DNA of 5,364 nucleotides. Source: Spirochaetales bacterium. GTDB lineage: Bacteria; Spirochaetota; Spirochaetia; ARS1246. The notes below the pieces were generated by a model that saw nothing but the letters and a program-made list of their open reading frames with translations, was not told the DNA's origin and did no database searches. The DNA lies in NCBI GenBank assembly GCA_018644745.1, contig JABGPX010000250.1, positions 1-5,364 on the forward strand, given 5' to 3'. Below, one piece after another: positions 1 through 5,364 of this stretch. Position 1 is the stretch's first letter, and every line of letters begins with the position of its first letter. A program made the translations under genes and the position numbers.

Positions 1-338
1 GCTGTGGTATCGCCGGGGTTTGTGTCATCGGGAAGATAATTCTGTTCCGCCGCATAGAGATATTCGACGCCGTTTTTCTCTGTGGTGAGAAGAAAGGCCT
101 GCAGGGTATCTTTTTTTCTGATCCTTTCTCCTACGGTTTCAAGGAAATATGATTCCGAAAAAGACCCAGCTGTTAGATAGGCCGAAGAGACTGTCTGAGA
201 TAAGCGGTCGAGCTCATCGGCCGCATCGGCTACATTGGCATTTCTTGTATTGATTGCTCGGAAAACAAACCATACAATAAGAAATGCCAAAACTATCAGG
301 GTGAAAATTGTATAAGCAACGGTGAACCTTTTACTCAT
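1..338 (-). CDS. Membrane-anchored protein of unknown function, N-terminal part (runs off left edge)
   Basis: I do not recognise the family. The frame is open from an ATG at 336-338 to the window edge: 112 full codons and two bases, with no stop. Residues 1-6 (MSKRFT) are short and basic, residues 7-27 form one hydrophobic transmembrane helix (VAYTIFTLIVLAFLIVWFVF), and a polar region follows. Residues 35-60 are helix-like, with DAADELDRLSQTV at 38-50, and the part from about residue 80 (QAFLLTTEKNGVEYLYAAEQ) looks like beta strands. This is the layout of a single-pass protein with its bulk outside the cytoplasm, or of the start of a membrane sensor whose output domain lies off the window. 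No ribosome binding site precedes the ATG, but a promoter ends only a few bases upstream, so the mRNA may be leaderless. No other start lies before the membrane helix. It is divergent from the Memo gene. Confidence 0.75.
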   Translation of the reverse strand, partial: MSKRFTVAYTIFTLIVLAFLIVWFVFRAINTRNANVADAADELDRLSQTVSSAYLTAGSFSESYFLETVGERIRKKDTLQAFLLTTEKNGVEYLYAAEQNYLPDDTNPGDTT

Positions 339-345
339 ACAACCG

Positions 346-374
346 ATTATAAGATGACACGCCTTGGTTGTACA
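346..374 (-). promoter_or_regulatory. Sigma-70-type promoter of the left-edge membrane protein gene
   Basis: Reading the minus strand, there is a perfect -10 hexamer TATAAT at 351-346 and a -35-like TGTACA (4 of 6 matches to TTGACA) at 374-369, separated by 17 bp. Transcription would begin near 339-340, one or two bases before the ATG at 338, which gives a leaderless or nearly leaderless message. This fits the absence of a Shine-Dalgarno sequence there. It is a consensus match only. Confidence 0.45.
348..353 (+). promoter_or_regulatory. Possible -10 element for the Memo gene
   Basis: TATAAG at 348-353 matches the -10 consensus at five of six positions and overlaps the minus-strand TATAAT through the palindrome TTATAA (347-352). 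It would start transcription near 360 and give a leader of about 30 bases carrying the Shine-Dalgarno. No convincing -35 lies 16-18 bp upstream (the region around 325-331 reads AACCTTT), so the element is weak or needs an activator, or the gene uses another promoter inside the divergent gene. Confidence 0.22.
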
Positions 375-379
375 GACAC

Positions 380-385
380 AGGAGG
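380..385 (+). promoter_or_regulatory. Shine-Dalgarno that fixes the Memo start at GTG 392
   Basis: AGGAGG at 380-385 is a perfect anti-16S match, repeated as a purine run to 390, with six bases before GTG 392-394. It lies downstream of the in-frame TTG at 368, which ruled that start out. Confidence 0.8.
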
Positions 386-391
386 AGGAGC

Positions 392-1222
392 GTGAAGAAT
401 ATTCGATATCGAGTACTTCCCCCCGGATGGTACCCGGATAGTCATCGTGCCGCAGCTTCCATCATAAAAAGATGGTCTGCCAACAGTGCCCCTGACGTTA
501 TCGGAGCGGTTGCAGGAATAGCTCCTCACGCCGGTTGGGAGTATTCCGGTGAGCTTGCTTTTTCGGTAATCCGCTGCCTAGCCGAAGATACCCAAGTTAT
601 TGCGGTAATTGGCGGCCACCTTTCGGCGAACGGCTCGCTCATGATGTCCTATGCCGATGAATATGAGACACCTTTAGGAAATATCGTCGCTGCGTCTGTT
701 TTTAGAAAAGAGCTCTCGCGCAGGCTTACATTTATTGATGATACTGCACCCGATAACACCGTGGAAATTCAGCTACCTATTGTTCGGCATTTTTTCCCCC
801 GGGCAAAGGTCCTCTTCCTGAGAGCACCTGCCTCTGAAAAGGCGATTTTACTTGGCGAGCGGCTTCATGAGATCTCACAAAGGATGGGCGTAAAAGCCGG
901 AGTGATTGGATCGACAGATCTCACTCATTACGGACCTGCGTACGGTTTTAGTCCGGCCGGATCCGGCAAAGAGGCTGTGAATTGGGTAAGAGAACAAAAC
1001 GATAAGCCTCTCCTCGAGCACCTCCTCGCTCTGCGTCTTAAAGAGGCTGTTCATCATGGCGTATCTCGCGGATCGGCCTGTTCGGTCGGTGCAGCGGCGG
1101 CGGCGGGGGCTTTTGCCGGCAAACATGGAGTCAAGACCGGCACGCTTGTCGGTTATTCGTTGAGCTGTGAAAAAATAAGCTCCGAATCTTTTGTCGGATA
1201 TGGCGCAATCATTTACGCTTAG
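392..1222 (+). CDS. amrB: Memo-family protein, AmmeMemoRadiSam system protein B
   Basis: This is a 276-aa protein from GTG 392, close to the usual length of about 260-300 for the family. Memo proteins are soluble and share a fold with class III nonheme-iron dioxygenases (LigB-like). Human MEMO1 binds copper or iron, but the bacterial reaction is unknown. The family pattern is complete. APHAGWEYSG carries the first metal histidine (His46) and GGH the second (His76). DNTVEIQLPIV (121-131) stands where EHSxExQLP is usual. STDLTHYG holds Asp176 and His179, and GSACSVGAAAAAG holds Cys230, equivalent to the cysteine of human MEMO1. The end (VGYGAIIYA) is also typical. The name comes from genomes where Memo occurs with AMMECR1 and a radical SAM protein; neither partner is in this window. 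The start is set by a perfect Shine-Dalgarno. The TAG stop overlaps the stop of the convergent gene. Family assignment is firm; function is not. Confidence 0.93.
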   Translation: MKNIRYRVLPPGWYPDSHRAAASIIKRWSANSAPDVIGAVAGIAPHAGWEYSGELAFSVIRCLAEDTQVIAVIGGHLSANGSLMMSYADEYETPLGNIVAASVFRKELSRRLTFIDDTAPDNTVEIQLPIVRHFFPRAKVLFLRAPASEKAILLGERLHEISQRMGVKAGVIGSTDLTHYGPAYGFSPAGSGKEAVNWVREQNDKPLLEHLLALRLKEAVHHGVSRGSACSVGAAAAAGAFAGKHGVKTGTLVGYSLSCEKISSESFVGYGAIIYA

Positions 1223-1230
1223 CCAAGCGT
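1215..1230. terminator. Perfect hairpin across the overlapping convergent stop codons
   Basis: ACGCTT (1215-1220) and AAGCGT (1225-1230) are perfect inverted repeats around the four-base loop AGCC, and a T-G wobble at 1214/1231 can extend the stem. Both stop codons fall within it: TAG at 1220-1222 (plus strand) and TAA at 1221-1219 (minus strand). There is no intergenic space, so this is the only candidate for separating the two converging transcripts. No T-tract follows on either strand, so it is not a standard intrinsic terminator. Confidence 0.35.
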
Positions 1231-2886
1231 GTCGGTAATTAGCTGAATCATCAATCCGCGCGCTTTCTCGAGTAAGTGCCAGGATGATAGATCGGAAGAG
1301 CCTGCCGCAAACGCGGCGGCGAGAGGCATAAGGGTAACTGTCATATTATAATCTTGTACATTCATCGAAGAAAGAAGTACCTGAGTCGGCTGATCTTGGA
1401 GAGGCAGCTGCTCGAGGATCCGGCGAAAATGCATTCCATAGATGCTCCATGAGCTGCCAGGTGCAATCCTGTTTGGGTTTGGCGTGGTCCTTAATATCCT
1501 CGGCGGCGTAATGGTAGTTTGTGTCTGCTCGTATATATAGCGAAATGGTGTATCCAAGCCAGGAATGGAGGTGTCAAGATTCTCCTTGTATGCTGAGAGT
1601 AATTCGCTGGAATAATGAGAAAACAACGAGCTGTTGAAACGAGGGGAAATGTCCCCGCGATCGAACAGCATTGCCCCAAAATGTGAACTCAGAGGATCCT
1701 TTCGGGTTTCCGCGGCCCTGAAATACGGATACAGGTAGCTCTCTCTGGCATAGAGTTTCCCTTCAGGATAGGAAAAATCAGCACCATGAAGAATGATTTC
1801 AGAACCGCGCAGCATATCTGCGAAGGAAACTGCGGCGTGTGTCACATTCCCTCCGGATGTATCAATAAGCGGCACCGGCAGCCATTGATCGGAGAGAAGA
1901 CGAGTAAGCGGATGCCCTCCTGAAATAAAAGTGTATGATTCGGCGGTTCGTTTTAATGTCGGTGATGAAGCTAAGTCTAGGACAAGGCATGTTTCCTCAG
2001 GAATGCCTTGAAAAAGGTGATGGTACGAGTAAATCTGGCAATCGATCGAAACCACATAGTCTGGCTGGATGTTGGCGCCGAGCAATACCGGCAGGGAAGT
2101 ATCGGTCGCGACAATGATATGTTCTGAATCTATGCGTTTTAAAGCGTCAAGCGATGTTTCAAGAGACGGTCCCGCAGCAGTTACGTGAATCTTTTTTGAA
2201 TGATGATAGGATCCGGCTGCTGGTAATGCCGGCAGTTCAAGGACTTGTAACGAACCGATTTCAGCGGCATTACGAATAATGTTCTTTGCCCAGCGTTGGC
2301 CAAACCGGATCTGTGTCGCCAAGTCATATTCTGATCTTCTTTGAATCTGCTGAAGAGCTATATCCAGTTTTGCAAAATACTGAGGATTTTCGCTGAGCCT
2401 GGCATTCATCGATATCCTCGACAGTTTTCCGTGCAAGGAGGGAAGGTACAGTGACTGGATCCTGTGAGCTACCTCCAGAACCGATTCATCGATAAACAGA
2501 TACACCCGGGGGTCTGAGAGAATCAAAGACAGATCAACTTCCTCAAAGACCGACCGGTAAAGGTCTATATCCAAATCTGCTATTAAAACGAGCTCGAATT
2601 CGGGATCAAGAAAAGGAATGATATTATATCCGCATCCTAATCCGTAAATTAGGCATGATTTGCATACCGGTGTATTTTCTTTTAGTCTACGGCCCTCTTT
2701 TTCGGGGTCATACATCGAATGCATGGTTATGCTGTGCTCCGAGGCGTCTAGGCGGGGGACTTTTAATCCGGTTGGTGTAGTAATCCAGCTTATACCATGT
2801 TTCTGTTTTGCTGAAAGAAATTTCTTTGCTAAATCGGAATTTTTTCTTTTGAGCGCTGAGATATTTCGATCAAATAGGCCAGTCAT
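1219..2886 (-). CDS. DUF115/MptE-like protein, Maf-type putative glycosyltransferase (downstream copy)
   Basis: This 555-aa cytoplasmic-looking protein has no signal peptide or membrane helix. An N-terminal region of about 230 residues includes a glycine-rich Rossmann-like turn, GLGCGYN (82-88), followed by acidic ADLDIDLY. The DUF115 core follows: AAGPSL (237-242), ATDTSLPVLLGANIQPDYV (from 260) ending in the acidic SID at 280-282, and SGGNVTHAAVSFAD (344-357) leading to HGADFSYP (367-374). The GPSL motif also occurs in GT42 sialyltransferases, whose fold resembles that of structurally studied Maf. Known Maf proteins attach nonulosonic sugars to flagellin. Archaeal MptE, a pterin pyrophosphokinase, shares the domain but is much shorter. 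I therefore favour a glycosyltransferase, with the sugar and acceptor unknown. The start is ATG 2886, which forms ATGA with the upstream stop and sits five bases after AGGTGG. The upstream in-frame GTG at 2895 lacks such a site. It is the last gene of the minus-strand operon, convergent with Memo. Confidence 0.85.
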   Translation of the reverse strand: MTGLFDRNISALKRKNSDLAKKFLSAKQKHGISWITTPTGLKVPRLDASEHSITMHSMYDPEKEGRRLKENTPVCKSCLIYGLGCGYNIIPFLDPEFELVLIADLDIDLYRSVFEEVDLSLILSDPRVYLFIDESVLEVAHRIQSLYLPSLHGKLSRISMNARLSENPQYFAKLDIALQQIQRRSEYDLATQIRFGQRWAKNIIRNAAEIGSLQVLELPALPAAGSYHHSKKIHVTAAGPSLETSLDALKRIDSEHIIVATDTSLPVLLGANIQPDYVVSIDCQIYSYHHLFQGIPEETCLVLDLASSPTLKRTAESYTFISGGHPLTRLLSDQWLPVPLIDTSGGNVTHAAVSFADMLRGSEIILHGADFSYPEGKLYARESYLYPYFRAAETRKDPLSSHFGAMLFDRGDISPRFNSSLFSHYSSELLSAYKENLDTSIPGLDTPFRYIYEQTQTTITPPRILRTTPNPNRIAPGSSWSIYGMHFRRILEQLPLQDQPTQVLLSSMNVQDYNMTVTLMPLAAAFAAGSSDLSSWHLLEKARGLMIQLITDTLG

Positions 2887-4469
2887 TCCGGCCACCTACG
2901 GGAATCATTTAACAGATCCTGAATAAAAATGGCAGCTCTGCCTTTTATATCCGAGAAAATGGACTGCTTTTCAAATTTTTCACTAAGTTTTGTCATTTTG
3001 AGGCAGTTTCTTGTTTCGACAAGATAAAGGACCTGATAGATAGGATCATCCGATTCAGGATTGTCCCGAAATGAAATGTCGACCTCAGGTGTCGCCATAG
3101 AATCAATTCGACCCAGCCAATTTTGAAGCACTCCGCTGAGTATTTCCTTCCGTTTCTCGAGATCGGGTATCACCAGGGAACTCTCTGAAGCGGAAGTATC
3201 ATTGCCCGCGACGCTAGTGTATTTGAAGTCAGGTAGGTCCATATGTTTGATTGGCATCATTCCGGGAATCGAAACATCCGATGGATTCATACGATACAGC
3301 GGAACCGATGACCCCAAGGCTGCTTTTTGAAACCAAGTTGAATAGATACCTAAGGGATGAGTTTCCAAGGCGGCAGAGTGTGAAAGCTGATGTTTGAAAG
3401 CGCGTATATAGCGGCCGGTGAAACCAGAGGAGGTTCTGTGGATATCTGCGTCGAGTAGGCTGTCAAACGCATGGGGCCGGACATGGGTGAAAATGTCTCT
3501 CCCTATGAAATCTAAGCCTGCAAAAATGATGGGAACTCCCAATGAAGCGGCTAGCATATACGCCGTGCCGGCAACCGTCCCATTTGGCTGGATAACGGTG
3601 TGATGGATCTTAGATATCTGCAGCAGCGTATTTTCCAGAGCGAGACCTTGGTTAAGGAGAATGGTCTTGAATTGCCTCATCGAGGGCATCTTCACCGCCG
3701 AATAAGGCATAGCGACGTGTCTCCCTGATGTGTTTGCGGTGCCGCCCAGGTGAAGCTTGGAGTAATAGCCGGGATCGGTTATGACAATAAGATCCGGAAT
3801 GAGGTTCTCCGAAGCCAATGCCTTGAGAGAAGAAGGAAGCGCCCAAAGCTGAACTTTTTCGCGATGACGAGATATTTCAACAATTCCGTCGGCAAGTGTT
3901 GGACCTGAGGCAGTAATAAGTATGGGCAAATTTTTATACGGGAGAGGGGCTACTGAATCAATAATCAGATAGTTGCTAACAATATTCCGGATCCAAAGCC
4001 GTCCAAATGCCGCACTCGTTGCGATAGACGCGTTATGCATAGCCGTAATGTCTCGAACAGCTCTAATCGCTTTGTCCGCGATTACCGGGAAGGCTTTTGC
4101 GCAAGGCTCCCACTCGATTATCATCATCGACGCCACTTTTGTTTCACTGATTGAAGCCGCGAAAAAATCCGGAAGCGATACACTTTTTAACGGGTTCCAG
4201 CATGCGGAATCTGCCTGACAGGATTGTACGGCGAAAACCTTATCGTAACATACGGTAACTACCGAGCATGTCGGCAATAGATCATTCACCGCGGAACTTA
4301 GATAGCCGTTTGTTTCACCCAGAATAACCACGAGCGCGGGATCGTTGTCGTCTATTTGGTCGTTTACATATTTTTGAGCTTCGGATTGAGGATCGTAGCG
4401 GGAATTGAGATATCTGCCGCCTGCAACGGCAATTGGGGAGCCATTCCGAGCCTTTTCAAAACGTATCAT
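2883..4469 (-). CDS. DUF115/MptE-like protein, Maf-type putative glycosyltransferase (upstream, divergent copy)
   Basis: This 528-aa protein is a distant paralog of the gene that follows it. The core runs as LPILITASGPTLADGI (181-196), then LKALASENLIPDLIVITDPG (215-234), then NGTVAGTAYMLAASLGVP (296-313) leading to IFAGLDF (315-321). These match, in order and spacing, the GPSL, PD(Y/L)xVxxD, and GGNVxxxA to GADF blocks of its partner. It differs at one point: where the partner has ATDTSL, this copy has ALPSSL (210-215), without the acidic residue, and GPSL has become GPTL. The N-terminal region (about 1-180) is more divergent. The C-terminal part from about 435 is helical and unassigned. There is no signal peptide or membrane helix. 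ATG 4469 follows the stop of the upstream gene by four bases. Only a weak GTAGGT-like ribosome site is present, so translation may depend on coupling. Family call good; catalytic competence uncertain. Confidence 0.8.
   Translation of the reverse strand: MIRFEKARNGSPIAVAGGRYLNSRYDPQSEAQKYVNDQIDDNDPALVVILGETNGYLSSAVNDLLPTCSVVTVCYDKVFAVQSCQADSACWNPLKSVSLPDFFAASISETKVASMMIIEWEPCAKAFPVIADKAIRAVRDITAMHNASIATSAAFGRLWIRNIVSNYLIIDSVAPLPYKNLPILITASGPTLADGIVEISRHREKVQLWALPSSLKALASENLIPDLIVITDPGYYSKLHLGGTANTSGRHVAMPYSAVKMPSMRQFKTILLNQGLALENTLLQISKIHHTVIQPNGTVAGTAYMLAASLGVPIIFAGLDFIGRDIFTHVRPHAFDSLLDADIHRTSSGFTGRYIRAFKHQLSHSAALETHPLGIYSTWFQKAALGSSVPLYRMNPSDVSIPGMMPIKHMDLPDFKYTSVAGNDTSASESSLVIPDLEKRKEILSGVLQNWLGRIDSMATPEVDISFRDNPESDDPIYQVLYLVETRNCLKMTKLSEKFEKQSIFSDIKGRAAIFIQDLLNDSRRWPE
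2892..2897 (-). promoter_or_regulatory. Shine-Dalgarno inside the upstream gene, with ATGA translational coupling
   Basis: AGGTGG on the minus strand (2897-2892) lies five bases before ATG 2886 and forms the arginine-tryptophan codons near the end of the upstream DUF115 gene. The start ATG (2886-2884) and the upstream stop TGA (2885-2883) overlap as ATGA. Terminating ribosomes can therefore restart directly on the next gene, which suggests matched amounts of the two paralogs. Confidence 0.65.
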
Positions 4470-4473
4470 CTAC

Positions 4474-5364
4474 CTACATTACAGAAAGAAAAGAGTCAAA
4501 TGTAAAATCTGAAAATGCCACACTGTGTATAGAATTGAATATTTCAAGCGTCAAATGGGCACTGGGGAAAAAATCCTTTAAAGAAAGCAAAATGTGATGA
4601 GCTAAGAAATCCTTATCGTGGACAGCCGCCGAAGGAATGCCCATTAGCACCGGGATTTCATCGGAAGAGTAAAATATTCCTGATGCCGCGGTCAGAGAAT
4701 GAAGAATTCTCAGGATATCCTCTCTGAACTTATAGTCATCAATGAATTCTGAATTTGGCCGGACCGCTGCGAGTATTTTATTTAGCTCGATGTTGAATAC
4801 AAAAATATTGCATTCCTTGTTTTCTATTTGATCAGAGAAATGATCTAACAGCTCCTCTCGATGTTTATCAGTTTCTCCTTGGGAGTAAGGCGGAAGCGAG
4901 TTGATCCTGTCAACATAGAACTGGCGTAAAGCGGCTTGGTTTTCCATGATTAGATTTTGAATAGAATTATAGCCATCGGAAATACCATCTGAATCCTCGC
5001 TTGCGACGATAAATAGCCCGTGGATCTTTCCATCGGTTTGGAACGGAGCCATGAAGATACTCAAAAAAAGGCCGAATTCTCGCGTTGAAAAAAACGGTTC
5101 GAGGAAAAGACGTTGCTCCTCGATGAGAAGTACTTTCTCACCGGCTTTGAGTGCGCCATGCTGTTGAATAATTTCTATAGGTATTCTCAGGCGACGGCGT
5201 GTCGTGTTATCAAATCCGGATATTGCGATGGGCCTGAACATCGAATCGCCGCTGTCTAGAACCAGAAGCGCGCCGCTTCCAAATGGAAATTCTTCATGGA
5301 GTAGATCGAATAGTCGTATTGGGAAGCTTAGATCCGTGCCTAGGTGTTCACCTTCACTTGGGAT
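4474..5364 (-). CDS. GAF-like domain protein with degenerate GGDEF-like C-terminal domain, C-terminal part (runs off right edge)
   Basis: The frame is open from the right edge to TAG 4476-4474, giving 296 visible residues. The first ATG (5241) is internal, because conserved-looking sequence continues upstream of it (FPIRLFDLLHEEFPFGSGAL). Visible residues about 1-135 read like a GAF domain: GSGALLVLDSGDSMFRPIA, then SGFDNTTRRRLRIPIE, and a final strand GKIHGLFIVASED. A helical linker follows (about 135-180). The second domain, 184-270, runs CNIFVFNIELNKIL, then DYKFREDILRILHSL, then IFYSSDEIPVLMGIP. The spacing from NIE to SSDEI is within one residue of the spacing from the metal-binding DxD to GGEEF in PleD. 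Key positions are changed (D to N, GG to SS), so diguanylate cyclase activity is not expected. It may sense or regulate as a soluble cytoplasmic protein. It leads the two DUF115 genes, four bases away, in an apparent operon. The GAF call is moderate and the GGDEF-like call tentative. Confidence 0.7.
   Translation of the reverse strand: MPSEGEHLGTDLSFPIRLFDLLHEEFPFGSGALLVLDSGDSMFRPIAISGFDNTTRRRLRIPIEIIQQHGALKAGEKVLLIEEQRLFLEPFFSTREFGLFLSIFMAPFQTDGKIHGLFIVASEDSDGISDGYNSIQNLIMENQAALRQFYVDRINSLPPYSQGETDKHREELLDHFSDQIENKECNIFVFNIELNKILAAVRPNSEFIDDYKFREDILRILHSLTAASGIFYSSDEIPVLMGIPSAAVHDKDFLAHHILLSLKDFFPSAHLTLEIFNSIHSVAFSDFTFDSFLSVM

Noticed and set aside
381..390. GGAGGAGGAG as a short tandem repeat
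   Set aside because: It is explained by the Shine-Dalgarno of the Memo gene.
368..391. In-frame TTG at 368 as the Memo start, adding eight residues
   Set aside because: The strong AGGAGG lies inside this extension, six bases before GTG 392. The extension (YRHRRRS) is just the translated ribosome site and has no family similarity.
875..1126. An 83-aa minus-strand open frame inside the Memo gene
   Set aside because: It is antisense to conserved Memo motifs, including the TDLTHYG block, and its own translation is arginine-rich and unlike any family I know.
2887..2895. GTG at 2895 as the start of the downstream DUF115 gene
   Set aside because: ATG 2886 has a well-spaced AGGTGG and forms the classic ATGA overlap. 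The GTG itself is part of that ribosome site.
2660..2926. An 88-aa plus-strand open frame, with similar frames at 1935-2117, 3418-3603 and 3973-4218
   Set aside because: Each lies wholly or almost wholly antisense within a well-supported DUF115 gene, lacks a convincing ribosome site and shows no recognisable domain.
1219..4469. Assigning the DUF115 proteins as pterin pyrophosphokinases (MptE)
   Set aside because: Only the core domain is shared with MptE. These proteins are about twice the length, and the arrangement with a large N-terminal region fits Maf-type proteins better.
4474..5241. A complete 255-aa gene starting at ATG 5241
   Set aside because: The frame stays open to the window edge, and the upstream residues (GSGALLVLDSGDS) complete the first strand of the GAF-like domain. 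The ATG is internal.

Overview
This window is almost entirely protein-coding and has moderate GC. No tRNA, rRNA, CRISPR array or insertion sequence is visible. The organism is most likely a spirochaete (Spirochaeta/Treponema relatives). This rests on the recalled habit of that group of carrying long tandem DUF115/MptE-like (Maf-type) proteins next to signalling-type proteins, so it is an inference and not a proof. No stretch of 300 bases lacks a gene; the only real intergenic gap is 339-391.

Layout from left to right. (1) Positions 1-338, minus strand: the N-terminal 112 codons of a membrane-anchored protein of unknown function that runs off the left edge. (2) Positions 339-391: a 53-bp divergent promoter region with a good minus-strand promoter, a possible plus-strand -10 sharing the same TTATAA core, and a strong Shine-Dalgarno for the next gene. 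(3) Positions 392-1222, plus strand: a Memo-family protein (AmmeMemoRadiSam system protein B) with all expected metal-site residues. (4) Positions 1219-2886, minus strand: a 555-aa DUF115/Maf-type protein. It overlaps the Memo gene tail-to-tail by four bases, inside a perfect 6-bp hairpin. (5) Positions 2883-4469, minus strand: a second, divergent 528-aa DUF115 protein, coupled to the first by an ATGA start/stop overlap. (6) Positions 4474-5364, minus strand: the C-terminal 296 residues of a cytoplasmic protein with a GAF-like domain followed by a domain that aligns with a degenerate GGDEF fold. It runs off the right edge.

Genes 6, 5 and 4 are packed head to tail (4-base gap, then 4-base overlap) and read as one operon on the minus strand. 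The best reading is a signalling-type GAF protein co-expressed with two paralogous glycosyltransferase-like proteins. Maf proteins elsewhere glycosylate flagellin, so a role in flagellar or surface glycosylation is plausible. The sequence itself does not show the acceptor or the sugar. The Memo gene and the left-edge membrane protein form a separate, divergently transcribed pair. The most interesting points are the asymmetric DUF115 pair and the GAF plus degenerate-GGDEF architecture upstream of it.
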